A stretch of DNA of 64,000 bases. Source: Grammothele lineata (Eukaryota; Basidiomycota; Agaricomycetes; Polyporales; Polyporaceae). Shown here piece after piece: positions 1 through 11,429 of this stretch. The notes under the pieces are model-generated. The model was given only the letters and a program-made list of their open reading frames with translations, did no database searches and was not told the origin of the DNA. The position numbers and the translations under genes were made by a program. Each line of letters begins with the position of its first letter. Within the stretch, counting starts at the first letter, position 1. The stretch is taken from the NCBI GenBank assembly GCA_002150815.3, contig NDFF03000388.1:310001-374000 (forward strand), given 5' to 3'.

Positions 1-538
1 GCCCACCGAGTCGCCGAAACCGTCAAAGACAAAGCCCAAGCCCATCATCTCGCACGCGCAGTTCACGACCCTCGTCGGCGACACCCCGCACCGCGCGATC
101 CCCACCGCGCAGGACAACCTCCGCTCCGGCCTGCGTTCCCTGCGACGGTCCGTGTCCACGTCCACCCCGCGCTCCCGCTCCCGCTCCCGTTCCCCCTCGT
201 CACGCACTCCCGCGGTCCTCACGCGCCGCGGCTCCCTCCGCGGCACGGGCGCGGGCGCGGGCGGCGGCGGCCAGAAGCGCGTGGTCGGGTACGCGTGGGT
301 GAGCGTCGCGGCGGACGTCGACTTCGAGGGCGAGGACGTGCGGGACTCGCTCGCCGCCGTCGTGCGCATGGCCGAGGCGGGCTGGCTGCGCCCGCCGTGC
401 GTGCGGCCGGACGGGGAGCCCGAGCAGGGCAAGGTCGTCCCCTTTGAGCGTGCACCTGAGGTGTTCAGGCGGGGCGTTGTGGGCCCGATGGGCGCGCTGG
501 CCGAGGGTGGGACTTGTGTTGTGCGGATTGTTGGATGA
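1..538 (+). CDS. C-terminal part of an MDR-type (alcohol dehydrogenase-like) oxidoreductase
   Basis: The frame is open from base 2 to the stop at 536-538, so only the C-terminal ~178 residues of a gene entering from the left are visible. The end reads like the tail of a medium-chain dehydrogenase/quinone-reductase-like protein: a GYAWVSVAADVDFEG strand, then a PFERAPEVF segment and a final GGTCVVRIVG strand, as in NAD(P)-dependent MDR enzymes where a substrate-domain helix precedes the last beta strand. A Ser/Arg-rich linker (about codons 45-75 of the visible part) is probably an insertion. The dinucleotide-binding fold and any zinc ligands lie outside the window, so the substrate cannot be inferred. 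Family assignment is from memory of the motif style, not a search. Confidence 0.5.
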   Translation, partial: PTESPKPSKTKPKPIISHAQFTTLVGDTPHRAIPTAQDNLRSGLRSLRRSVSTSTPRSRSRSRSPSSRTPAVLTRRGSLRGTGAGAGGGGQKRVVGYAWVSVAADVDFEGEDVRDSLAAVVRMAEAGWLRPPCVRPDGEPEQGKVVPFERAPEVFRRGVVGPMGALAEGGTCVVRIVG

Positions 539-1116
539 GCGGCAGTCGCGGCCGTGTCCTCTATGGAATGGATTGGGGGACGTGGACGTAGGCTGTCCCC
601 CCCGGTTTCTATTGCATATGTCTCGTTATGTATACCGCGCATGGACTGGACTTGTTCCATTTGTATACCTTTGCCTTTAGACACGCGTCCGGACGTTTCA
701 GGGAGGAGTATTAGACTTTGGATTCCTTCTTGTACGTGTTGTAAGACTAACTAATCACTTTGTATCACTTACGGTTCGCTACGCATACGAGCATTCACGC
801 CTTCGCTCAATGACAAATTATGATGTTTCTTCCTAGCATGTCTGCCTGCTCCTAGTTCGCTTGCAGCTTCTTTGAACTGAGGTGTCGGCCTGAACGATCT
901 TGAGTCAAGTGCTGCAACGGAAAGTTTGGTAGTCTTTTGAAAGCGCCTTCTGGTAAGACGCAGACAGCGTAGGTTCATGCTGCGTCTTGCGGCAAAGGAA
1001 CGAGATGAAAGCAGGCGTGAACATGGCACACACAAAGGTCGGTCGCTTGCGTATACAAAAGAGGTCGCTCAGAGTCCTGAGAGTACAACACCAAACAGCA
1101 ACCCATACAAATAAGC
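539..1116. other. Convergent 3' intergenic region
   Basis: About 580 bp between the stop of the oxidoreductase (+) and the stop of NUG1 (-). It is more AT-rich than the flanking coding DNA and should hold both 3' UTRs. I see no gene here; the short open frames have no recognisable protein. Confidence 0.7.
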
Positions 1117-3537
1117 CTAGAAGAACTGCTTGAAATCGTACGCCGTCTCCCCGTCTTTGACAGGCACCGCGCCCTTTTTCGACTTCGTCGACGCCGCGTT
1201 CGCTGCCTTCTTCGCAGGAGCAGCCAGCTTCGGCGGGGCCTTGGCGGGCTTTTTGGAGGGTTTGGGCTCGACCTTGACTTTAGATGCGACACCCTTCGCG
1301 CCTGCGGCCGACCGCGCCTGCTTCGTGCCCTTGGGCTCGGGCGCGAACGCGACACGTTTCGCGGGTCGCGCGGGGGCCTTCGCCAAGGCGCGTTTCCGCT
1401 TGCCTCGGGGAGGTGGTGACGCCAGCTCGTCTTCCTCGTCGTCTTTATCCTCATCGCCAGCCTCATCCTCGTCTTCATCCTCGTCTTCGTCGTCCTCACT
1501 GCCTTCCTCTTCGTCGCTGACGTAGTCGCCTTCGCTGTCTTCGTCGGGAAGGCCGACCTCATCCGCGTCGTCGACAGCACCACCGTCTTCCTCATCGCCT
1601 TCGTCGCCCTCATCGTCCGAGGAGACAAAGTAGGACGCATCGAGGACGACCTTGCGCGTGTCGGCGGGGCCGCTTGGCGTGCGGAGCTTCACGAGCCCGC
1701 TAGCCTTGCGCAGCTCCTTGCGCGTGGAGAGCTTGTCAAGAACAGCAGCGTCTTTGGCGTAGATGTCGGAAAGGTCAGAGGATGTGGGAACTAGGGCATC
1801 AGGAGAAGATGGAGAGGGCAAAGGCACGGTGTACCGCGCGATCTTGCCGGTGCGCCAGTCGCGCAAGACCATGCGTGCGGCGCCGGCCAGGTCAGGGTCT
1901 CCCTTCTGCAGAAGCGCAACGTAGATCATGATGAGCGGCGGAACACAGCTGCGATCGACACGACGGGCACGAACCTTCTTCATGAACCCGTTCGCGCGGG
2001 CGACGCCCGCCAGGAACGCGTTCGGGTCTCCGTCAGGGAAGATGGGGAGGTTGTAGAGGAGCATCAGGTCTTCGCGGGCGGCACGGGAGACTAGCTCGGC
2101 GACTGCGCGGGATCGGCGTGAGCTCATAATTAAAGCGGTAGAAGACGTAGCATAGTGCCGAACTCACGGACTGGGGCAGGGTCCTTCAGCCGCTCGACGT
2201 GGCCCCTGCTGCGCACGAGAATATCGCGAGCTCGGAGCTTGGCCGTCTCCTCTTCGTCTGCGCCCTCTACGGGGTGCCACGATAGACCTGGCGTGTCGAT
2301 CACGCGCACCTGCTTGCCACCCTCCAGCTCCAGGGAGACTTCTTGGGGGTGCGTCGTCGTCGTGGGCGAGTCGGCGGCGGACGCGAGCGTATATGTTGGC
2401 AGCGCAGCCTTGCGCAGGAGAGAGTTCACGACCGACGTCTTCCCTACGTTCGTTGCACCCACCACGGCAACGGCCAGCGACGCGTCACCTTGTTTCTCGC
2501 CAGCAGACTTCTGGAGGAGGGTGAGGAGGGCTTCCGCACCCCAGGCGTCGTCAGCGCGTTCGCGTGCTTTGCCCTTGCCCTTGCCTTGGACCGCGGCAGC
2601 GTCATTCGGGGGCAAGCACGCGGATGCGGACCTAAAGAGCACAGTAGGGTACTCTTTCCTCAGCGCTGCTGCCCAAGCCTCGACAGCCTCCCGAGGGCAT
2701 GCGTCTGAGAGCATAGATAGACTCGCATGAGGAAAAATGTGTTGTAACGGGAGCAAACAGGCAGAGCACGCACCGACTTTGTTGAGCACGAGCACGACCT
2801 TCTTCCCCAACCCACTTACGACTTCCTCCAGATGTGCGCTCCGCCCTGACGCTGGATCCCGCGCATCCAGCACCTCCACGACGACGTCCGCAGCCTCCAA
2901 AACGGCCTTGAGGTTAGGCAGGTCCGGGTTGATGAGCACTGGGACGTCCTCTTCGACTTCCTCTTCCTCCCTCGCCTCTGCCATGGAAACATCTCCGTCC
3001 GCCATCGCGCGAGCGGCCAGGATGGCCTGTACCCCATCAAAGCCTTCACCAGCGTCCGAGCCACCATCCTCCGCGTCGGAGCCTTCCACTGCAGATGCCT
3101 TGGCGGCCTTCTTCTCGTCCTTACGGCGTTGCTTCTCCTCAGCGGCCTGCACACTCTTCCGTCAAGGAAGAGCAAATGGAGACAAAAGTGAAGTTACTCA
3201 CGATTCTCCGCTGCTCTGCGACCTCTGCGAGGATCTGGTCCTTGTACGGGAAGTTGTTCGGGATGCCCGGGTCCTTTTTGTGCTCTCAAGCGAGCATGAG
3301 TACCGACACTCATATGCAGTATCAGAGTAATAGCATATACGCACTGCTCTTCCACTGCGGGTTCTTCTTCGCCTCTTTTGCCTTCTTCTTCCGGCCCTCC
3401 TTGGCCTTGTGCTTGATTTTCTCCCTCTGGTTGATCGAGACCCGCTTGCTCGTCTCTGACGAGCCGCAGCTTCAGTTTACATTCCGTCGCGTGAGGACCA
3501 TGGGGTATATGCGCTTACTTTTGCGTATTCGAGGCAT
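1117..3537 (-). CDS. NUG1: Nucleolar circularly permuted GTPase NUG1 / GNL3 (60S ribosome assembly and export)
   Basis: Six exons (complement): 3519-3537, 3345-3455, 3202-3284, 2774-3146, 2168-2704, 1117-2102, giving 702 aa. The start MPRIRK followed by TSKRVSINQREKIKHK is the basic N-terminus of GNL3/NUG1. The permuted GTPase order is visible: DARDP, the G4 motif NKVD (completed by joining across intron 2705-2773), then G1 GATNVGKTSVVNSLL and G3 DTPG. The fifth intron (2103-2167) joins KDPAPV to LAELVSRAAREDLMLLY, the family's C-terminal helix; without it the gene looks like two ORFs. The tail is a long Asp/Glu tract followed by Lys/Pro-rich sequence. Family role: nucleolar GTPase needed for pre-60S maturation and export. 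Splice sites were placed by eye. Confidence 0.93.
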
Positions 3538-4243
3538 GACTGGCGTGAGGAGGACCGGGCGCTGAGAGAGAGACCGAGCTGAGCACTCGCCGGTCCGCGG
3601 CCGCGGCGAAACATTTTGCGTTTTGCAGCGCTTCCCGATGCGGTAATACAAGCGCCCGTCCTCCCCGAGTCTGACAGGGGGATGACGTACCTTTTGCACT
3701 TATACTGTGCTCTCATTAAGAATCTAAGCACTCTTTCGTGGACAGCACGAAAAGCGACTTTCGTGGTAGGAAACGGCCAAGACGGCAGAGCGTGCGAGGA
3801 CAAGGTAATAAAACATGTATCTACTACGACACTAGTGAGGGCACTTAAAGTACTTCCCGCGGAGCTCGAGCTACCTGCAACCACAGTAAGATAACCGACT
3901 GTCTCCGACACTGCCCCTGCTACCCCTCTCCAACACTACCATGAAAATGCATGTGTGAGCACGTTCCTCGGAGGGTAACCTGCTAGAAACTGTACAACAT
4001 GTACGACGCTCGCCGCCGATCACAACTGACGGGGGTGTTAACTACACCGCACCACAACCTACGCATGTGTGTCCGTATAACGCACGTAAGATCATGAGAG
4101 GAAGAAACTAACAAACGATACGGCAGCGTGTATGTGGGCCGACCGCATATAACCACCCACACGAGTCTATGAAAACGAGAAACAACACCCTACAACGCGC
4201 AGCTCCGGTCGCGGCGCGCACGGGAAGGGGGAACGCATACAAC
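3538..4243. promoter_or_regulatory. NUG1 promoter and 3' region of the bZIP gene
   Basis: About 700 bp between the NUG1 start (3537, minus strand) and the stop of the upstream bZIP gene (4244, same strand). It must hold the bZIP 3' UTR and the NUG1 promoter. I see no TATA box that I would defend and no coding sequence. Confidence 0.6.
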
Positions 4244-5962
4244 CTAGTATCCGTACCCCCTACCGCCGCCGCCGACCATCGCCACCGCGCTCTTGCCTGG
4301 TGGCGGAAGGCTGACGTTGACGCTAACTGGTGGGCCGCCGGCGTTGACGTTCCCGTTGACTGGTGGCCCGACGCCGACGCCAGCACCCACAGACATGCTG
4401 TTACCAGCGCCCGAGACTGGTAATGGTACGGGCTGGCCAACGGAAGCGGCGCCGACAAGAGCTGACAAGCGGGCGATCTCTTCTCGAGACGCGACGAGTG
4501 CAGACGTGAGCCGCTCGTTCTCATTCGTGAGGTACTCGACTTTGGCTTGGAGCTGCGCCAGCCACGCCTTCTTCCGCTGACGGCACTTGAGCGCAGCTGA
4601 TAGAGTAAGTATGAGGATCAGCATGACGCAATCCGGGAGCGCGGGCGAACAACCAATCATACCTTGTCGGTTCCGTTCCAGGAAATTCCGCCGCTTCTCC
4701 TCCTCGGTCTCGGGCTTCTTCTGCTGGCCCGCGCCGCCCTTTTTCGAGCTGGGTGGAGGAAGCAAGAGGTCATCGTCGTCCTCTTCCTCCTCCTCGCCGA
4801 AGCTCTCTGACCGTCCACGCTTCCCACGACCCGCTGTGCTGGAACTCGCAGTCGTGCCTGAACGCGTGCGCTTCGTAGCACCCTTCGCGGTCACGGGCTG
4901 CTGAGCAGCGAGCTCAGGGCTCTCGGCGACGGGCGATTCTTCGTATGTGCTCTTCCGCTTTGTGCCCCGCTTGCCGTTGGCAGCAGCAGGAGCGGCGGCG
5001 GTGCCGTTTGTCTGTGCGCTCGCGGCAGCAGCCTTCTCCTGTTCGCGCTTAGTAAGCTCTTGATGGGCCTGCGAAAGGAGGAAAAGGCCGTTTGTAGAGT
5101 TCGACGCGGCTTCAGAAGCACTGGTGACGTATGAGTTGCCATTGTTGCCGGACTGGCCGTTCTCGCCGCCGCGGTTGGGATAAGACGCAGTATGCGACAT
5201 GGCTAAAGGGGAGGGGTTGGTAGGTGACGTATTGTGAGGGTTCGCCCCAGAGGGAAGCGCACCGGTAATCGCGGAAAGGGTGTTGGGGGTGATGGTGGCA
5301 ACATTCGAAAGAGAGGCGGCGTTGTTGGAGCTCATGAGGTTGAGCCAGGCGGTGGTACCTGGAGAGGGAGGTGGGAAAACCGACCCGATGATTGGCGTCA
5401 GTCCCGTGCCCGGGGTTAAGCCAGTGCGAGGGGTAAGCCCCGTGCGGAAAGTGGCTGGGTCAAAGTTGGGGAGCGGCTGGTCGTTGTTGCTATTCGGCTG
5501 TGGGCCGGCGAGCATTGCAGGGGAGAGGGGCCCTGACCTGAGCGAGTTGGACAAGCCTGCAGATGAGAAGCCCCATGCGTAGGAGGGATCGGAGGGCGAG
5601 TTGATGGCGTCTATGGGCGGGAGGGTGGGCTTGGACGCATCATCGCGATCCTGAGCTTTTGAGGGAGGGCGGGAGTCATCGTGAGAGGAGTGCTGGGAGG
5701 CGGAGGAGCGGTTTGTCGAGTCGGGGCTCTTCTGCTGGGTGCGGAGGGAGGAGTCGTTTGTGGGCCTGGCGAAGGACTGCTCGAAGGGGTTGGGCTCGAG
5801 GTCGAAGTTGCTGCGCTTTGGCTTTGGCGGGGGGCGCTGGGCGGACTGAGAGTCGGGATGGGAGCGGGCGGGGGAGGGCGGGGAGGCGTCTGGATTGGAG
5901 GAGATGACGTTGTCGGGGGAGCGGGCGTGCTGTGGGCTGGTAGCGAGCTCTGGAGAGGGCAT
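4244..5962 (-). CDS. bZIP transcription factor of the Atf1/CREB type
   Basis: Two exons (complement): 4663-5962 and 4244-4596, 550 aa. Splicing out 4597-4662 joins KRRNFLERNRQ to AALKCRQRKKAWLAQLQ, restoring the basic region with the NxxAAxxCR core and a leucine zipper (heptads through VEYLTNENERLTSAL). Near the N-terminus NPFEQSFA resembles the stress-activation region of Atf1/Aft1-like factors, and a long Ser/Pro/Asn-rich low-complexity part lies between. An acidic run precedes the basic region and a Gly/Val/Pro tail follows the zipper. No upstream in-frame ATG was found, so the start is 5962. By family it binds CRE sites (TGACGTCA) and acts in stress and developmental control. CRE-like sites occur just upstream. 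Confidence 0.88.
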   Translation of the reverse strand: MPSPELATSPQHARSPDNVISSNPDASPPSPARSHPDSQSAQRPPPKPKRSNFDLEPNPFEQSFARPTNDSSLRTQQKSPDSTNRSSASQHSSHDDSRPPSKAQDRDDASKPTLPPIDAINSPSDPSYAWGFSSAGLSNSLRSGPLSPAMLAGPQPNSNNDQPLPNFDPATFRTGLTPRTGLTPGTGLTPIIGSVFPPPSPGTTAWLNLMSSNNAASLSNVATITPNTLSAITGALPSGANPHNTSPTNPSPLAMSHTASYPNRGGENGQSGNNGNSYVTSASEAASNSTNGLFLLSQAHQELTKREQEKAAAASAQTNGTAAAPAAANGKRGTKRKSTYEESPVAESPELAAQQPVTAKGATKRTRSGTTASSSTAGRGKRGRSESFGEEEEEDDDDLLLPPPSSKKGGAGQQKKPETEEEKRRNFLERNRQGMIGCSPALPDCVMLILILTLSAALKCRQRKKAWLAQLQAKVEYLTNENERLTSALVASREEIARLSALVGAASVGQPVPLPVSGAGNSMSVGAGVGVGPPVNGNVNAGGPPVSVNVSLPPPGKSAVAMVGGGGRGYGY

Positions 5963-6163
5963 GACGTCCGTCTGGAGGAGGGAAGCTCTTCGGGAGGGGA
6001 TGACGACGAGAGCAAAGTGCGTGGTGAAGTCACCGATTTCCCCTGGGCCTAATGACGAACGCTGACGTCGTTATGTACACCACCCCATCAGCGGAGCTCA
6101 AACCCTCTTCTCAAAAAGACCCCCGCCACCCCTTCCTCCGGGGTCTCCTCCGACACAACGTCA
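5962..6163 (-). promoter_or_regulatory. CRE-like sites at the bZIP start
   Basis: TGACGTC occurs at 5962-5968 (overlapping the start codon) and at 6063-6069, and ACGTCA at 6158-6163. These are seven- and six-base parts of the CRE palindrome bound by Atf1/CREB proteins, here upstream of a gene for such a protein. Autoregulation is an inference; short sites can occur by chance. Confidence 0.4.
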
Positions 6164-9100
6164 TGGTGGATAAGGTTGCGTCTTCTTCCCAGCCCCCGTC
6201 TGGCCCCGCCGTCCAGATCTCTTCCGCCCCGCGACGCTGCCCTCCTCTCCGCCCGCTGCCCCCCGCCCTCTCCCCCGCCCTCGGCCCTGGCAGTCTCGCG
6301 TTCACCGCTCATTCATCGCGGGGCTGGCCCTCGCCCGCACCTGCACGGCTCGCGCGCGCTCTCGCTCCACGGCCGTTGATGAGAACAGTCAAAAATGCGT
6401 CTTTCGGGCTATCTTCCCACCGGCAGGGCCTCGCGTGATCGAGTCTAGCCCGCGAGCCCGTCTCCTTTTCCCCTTTTGCCCTCCACAAACAGCGTTCGGC
6501 ATCCGCCTCCAGAACGGCGCCTCTCCTCTCGTCTGAGAATCGTCTCAGTCGAGAGCTCCTTTCCGCCTCGCCTTGCTCTCTCGACAGCCCACGATGCCCC
6601 TCCTTCCTTCCCAAAGAACATTCCCGACCGCCACGAGGCTGCTCCCGTCCATCGATCCTCCTTCGTTGATCCGTTCCTCGTTCCCGTGACTCGCCCTCTT
6701 CCCGCCCTCCCTCCTGCCGTCCTCGACTCCGAGTCCTCCACGCTCGCCCTCGCCGCCTTCTCGACATACGCTCGGCCCTCCGTCACTCTCGCCGACTCTG
6801 CAGCCGCTTCCGCGACACTCTGTTGCGCATGTCGTCATCCGCCCATGCCTCGCGGCGTCCGAAACCCTGTTAAGCGATCCAGCTGATCTGTGCCTTGCGC
6901 GCCCATGCCTCCTGCCTCCTTCGCGCTTCCTCTTACGGAAGTCTCAACAGCTACACGTACTACGCAGTCCACAATCCTTCTCCTCCAGGTCCCAACCGCA
7001 ACCCTAGAGCACCCCATGTACACGTACATTGCGTCCGTCGAAATCATGGCAAATGCCTGTTTTTCCGCAGATTTCCCAGCCTGCTTCTTGCGCGCTCGGC
7101 AAGCTTAACCACATTGCACGCCGCCCGGGGGCTGATCATCCAGGGTCCCCCTACCAACAAATGCGTCATCGTTTCAATGACAGACCGTCAGCAAGCATGC
7201 AGACGCCACCCCCGCATACCGTATGTCAAGGCTTATGCTCGCATGAAATCTACCCCGCGCGGCCAGGCAAGGTTGCACTCTCCATGGTACACGCGCTTCT
7301 AGCCCCGTCCAAAGCTCCGGGGAGCCCTCTATTGGCCCCCGACGATTATGATAGATAGAAGAACGACCATGGTTAATGTTCCTGTCCCTAACCTCCTTTC
7401 TATTGCAAGCCGTTCAGTTTTTGCTCCACACAGAACCCGCCCTGCGGTTCACCGTTTCGGCCCTTGTGTGCGCCCGAGACAACCAGCTCTACGGGGCCCT
7501 GCCGGCGGTGGTTCTCCGCCCGCGGGGACCTGTGTCGCGGGAGCCGCTATCGCGTCCAGCCACTGGCACGGTGGTTCTGCGCGCGCACTATCGCCCCCCG
7601 TGACACGCCCGTATCCATGTGAGCATCATGTCCCGACAGCAACGCGTCTCGGACGACTACTTCTGCGCATACAGTCTGCAATCTCCCTGGGCGCGCTCTA
7701 CCGCGGTATCAGCCTTTCGCGAGGGCGAACGGCGACATATCGCCGACGCTAGCATGCATGTGAGCGGAACCAGGCCCTACGCCGCGGAGGAGGTGTGTCC
7801 GGGCTAGCGCCTGTGCGGGAGGCATGTAGGTTGCACTGCTCTATAATCTTAATCTAGGCACTCTCTATCTCGTCAGATCACCAGTGCGATACCGGCAACC
7901 CAAGCATCGTGACATCCCCGTCAATGTGTCTACGTCGCACCACCAGCCCGATATCGCCCACGATACGTGTCCTAAGCTGGTCAGAAAGGCCTAGACCTCG
8001 CGGGTCCCGCACGCCAGTACTTACTTACGGCGTACGCAGGCGGCGTCGGCGACGATCGCCCCTTGCCGCCCGCTCCGACATGCCGCCGCGCGCACGCAGC
8101 TGCAGAACGCCACGTGCAGCGCGCGACCTTCGACCCAGCATGCGAAGTTCGAGCCAGGAGAGGCGTCGTGCGTGCCGGGCCACCACGAGGCGGCAGGACG
8201 AACTTCTCGTGGGACCCCAGCCCTCCGCCCCGGGAGGCTGCTCTGCTCTGTGTGCTCTCGCGGCGTCGAGCACCCCGGGCGCGTTGGGTAGGAACTTTGT
8301 CACGTGCGACGGCGCAACGATGCGACGTGCGCATGGGGCTCGCGGCTATTGCGCCTCTCTCCGTTCACGCCGTCCCTCCTCCGGAACGGAACTGGAGGGT
8401 CGGAGCGCCCGGGCGCGGCAGAAACTTGAGGTGCTGTTCATTGTCAATGCCAACGCAGGAGGCGCGCACGCTCGAAATGTTCGCGCGACCGCAGCCGCCA
8501 CATTCTGCCATAGCCAAGTCACGGAAATCTTTTCGTCTTTGCGATTGGCGCGAGCACTCGGGTTCGCGGTCGACGCTATTCGGCTTCCGTTCGTAGCCAA
8601 TCTTCCCTGGCGGCGTTGGCGCTCTTCGAGTTCCTTTCCGAGAAGACGGCCGTGCAGTCGCTCCGGTGCTCCTGTCCCCGGGCGAATGGCGTTGTGATGG
8701 TTAACGTTTGGCATAGAAGCGGCACGAGGCGTGAAAGGTGCTGGTTGGATAGCCACATTGGGTTGTGGGGGTGCGCACGGACCATCCCTCCAAGCCCCCC
8801 GATAATTTCGAACGAATCGTAAACGCCATATACACAAGTTGGACCTTGCGCAGTTCGGCATAGAATGAACACCGTGAGCGTCGGGCCCGCCGAACCCGCG
8901 GAGGATCCCTCGGTACCACAGGAATTCGACTGTGCGCTCTAGATCGTGATCGATGGTTGAAGCTGGAGTAGAAGAAGCTACGCCTTCAAGAACACGGGCC
9001 CTTTCTGGACCCTGCGCGGGGAGGTGGTGCGCCGCGTGCGGCACAGGCTCGGAAATGAACAAGAGCTTTCGACATTGAATGTTCGTGCCGCAAGGTATGT

Positions 9101-10640
9101 CTTCACGTACGTCCGCGGGCGCCCACGAGAGGGGATACTTATAGCTTCACAGCTGGGGGCGGCGCGCTCCCAGGCGGCCCGCCAGTCCTTCACGTACTAC
9201 GGACGTGCGGGGCCGTACTGCTGCCGCAACCTTGGGAGACCTCGAGCCAGACGTGGCCTGAGAGAGCGGTGATGGAGACATATGTCGCGCTACCAGACGC
9301 CACATACAACGTCCGGGAAGGCCTAGAGGTGGACACGGCAGCGTCGACATGTTATCAATATAGCTTCATCCTCATGAGCTCCTTCACTGACGGACGCCGT
9401 TGGCCCGCGCATGCAGTGCCTACGAAAGACAGCCGAACCCGATAGGTTCTCGCGCCCCCCACACGTCGTGCTCAGGCCAATGAACAGCCCGTCCCGCGCC
9501 CCATCCGTCAAGCAAGCACACGCACCGAGCTCTGACTGGCTCCGGCCCCTTCCACGTTCTCGCGCGAGAGGAACGCCGCGCGTGGCGCGCGAGCCTGGAC
9601 ACGGCTCCGGTGCGCCCGGCTTGGCGGCGGCCAGTGTTCATGCATCATGCATCATGGTCCAGTGTTCGCGGAATCGGATGCGCGGCCAAAGTTACGTGGT
9701 TTATAATGGACCGCGGCCGCGGGGTTCGCGGGGCCGCCTTGGCTCCGGATTCGGAAGATGCGCTATTCATAATCAGATCTGGAGTAGAGAGCCTCAATGC
9801 GGAAGGCGTCCGCTGCTGGAAGAATGAGTGGCGGTTGCCATCCGACGTTGGCAGCGGCGAATCCCTCGTGCTACGTGACGGGCGCCGCGGTCGAGGTCGT
9901 TCGAATCCCGAGTCGTTCGGGGGTGTCGACGACGTCAACGGATCGCGGCACTGCGGAGCGCATGAGAGGTGCGGACCGCCGGCTTGGCATTAATGTTACC
10001 GTCGGGCGTTGCGCCGTGTCGTCCGTGGGTTTGTCCTCGGAGAAGGCGAGGTTCCCGAGAACCATAATGCGTGGTCGTATGGACCCCCGGAATCCTTACC
10101 ATAACTATAAATGTGTCAGCCGGTTTTCTTGTTGACGATTCCTCTAGCAAGCAAAGAGCAAGAACTTTATTGGCGCTGGGCATCGCAGTGGCGTGAACAG
10201 GGACATAGTCCGCACGCTGACTACGTTCTAATGCAATATATGACGTCAACCCGTATGGCGTTAGAACATAGCTAGCATAACGCACCACGTCGCCCAAACC
10301 TAGAACGAGCTGTCGGGACCAACCGACAAAGCGATTGTAAGAACTTACACACATCGCGTGCTCATAGCTGCAGCCGCGCAGCAAAGGTTGTTTAGAGGTC
10401 GCTCCAAGTCACGCAGCAAGGGGTTGGCATAGGCAATAGAAAGCATGATAAACCGTACAGGGGTCATACAGGGATGATGTAGGTGGATGCGAGTAGACAT
10501 AACAAAGTGGTGGGGAGTGCGACCCTGTCCGCATGCACGTGTGTTGATACTGCCAGCCAAACTCCCAAGCAGGACTGGCTGCTGACTGCCCTCGCCGCCG
10601 CTGCATGCCATCGACTGTACGTCGATTTTGAGTACAGGGC
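6164..10640. other. Gene-poor interval with a pyrimidine-rich tract (about 6180-6800)
   Basis: About 4.5 kb between the bZIP start and the eL18 stop. The plus strand from roughly 6180 to 6800 is strongly C/T-rich, as in fungal promoter and leader DNA, so a plus-strand transcript or a very long regulatory region is possible. Open frames of up to 262 codons (7909-8697 +, and 8346-9062 -) overlap each other on opposite strands, are Arg/Ala/Ser-rich and match no family I know, so I treat them as by-products of high GC. No transposase, reverse transcriptase or terminal repeats were recognised. Confidence 0.55.
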
Positions 10641-11429
10641 TTATACCTTGAAGCCACGAGACTTTCGGCGACCACGAGCACGCTCGAACTAAAAGCAGAT
10701 AGCCATGAGCATTTTTGGGCCCACGACTGTGGACTAAAAAGTACCTTGCGGCCCTTGGAAGCGGTGTAAGGCTTCTTGTGCTTGTGGGGGCCCATGCCGA
10801 AGTGCTTAACGGCCTCACGAGTGTTCCTCTTGCCACGGAGCAGAATCGTGTTGGAGCCCGTGGGCGCGCGGAGGGCAAGCTGGTCGAGGGTAAGGATCTC
10901 ACCACCCGCCTTCAGGATGCGCTCCTTGGCGGAGGTGGTGAAGCGAAGGGCAGCGATCGTGAGCTTGGGGATTTCAAGCAGACGGACATCGTCGGTCACG
11001 GTGCCGATAGTGACGATGACCTTCGAATCACGGTCGGGAGCGCTCTCGGTCTCCTTGACGATGCGGGAGAGGGAAATGGGGGGACGGTTGGTCTTGGAGA
11101 GGAAAAGGCGGTGGAGGATCGTCTGGATGGAAAATAGACTAAGTCGTTTCCTTCATGTGTGATTCCCAGCATAATAATCACCTTGTTGAACGCGGAGTCC
11201 GTGCGCCTGGCAAGGAAACGGTAGAGCTAGCAATCGCAAGGTCAGACATACGTCGACCGAGATGCACTGGCAACATACCTTGACGAGCAAGAGCAGGTAG
11301 GGATCCTCGCTCTTGGGCGCGGTACGGCTGCCCTTCTTGACGTGGTGCTTTTTGATGTCGATACCCTGGATGGAGAGGAAGCGTTGAGTGAGGATGTGGG
11401 GAGACCGGGCAGCACGACGAGCTCACCAT
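10641..11429 (-). CDS. RPL18: 60S ribosomal protein eL18
   Basis: Five exons (complement): 11427-11429, 11279-11365, 11182-11226, 10745-11122, 10641-10688; 186 aa, the usual eL18 length. The first coding exon is only the ATG; the next starts [19 protein letters not shown], the family N-terminus. [60 protein letters not shown] and the tail [15 protein letters not shown] are all diagnostic. It is a structural protein of the large ribosomal subunit. It is divergent from the RRM/RS gene, with 184 bp between start codons. The introns follow standard GT-AG rules. Confidence 0.97.

Noticed and set aside
1130..1525. 131-codon plus-strand frame rich in Ser
   Set aside because: It is the antisense shadow of the NUG1 acidic tract and Lys/Pro tail.
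2130..3152. Separate GTPase gene ending at 2130
   Set aside because: The stop lies inside an intron; splicing 2103-2167 joins it to the downstream frame as one NUG1 gene.
7348..8697. Plus-strand frames as real genes
   Set aside because: Arg/Pro/Ala-rich, no conserved motif, no plausible splicing, and overlapped by equally long antisense frames.
9890..9915. GTTCGAATCCCG, resembling a tRNA B box
   Set aside because: The bases around the TTCGAAT loop do not form a T stem (C opposite C at the second pair) and no A box, anticodon stem or acceptor stem could be placed upstream.
10715..11137. 140-codon plus-strand frame over eL18
   Set aside because: Antisense to exons of a clearly identified ribosomal protein gene.
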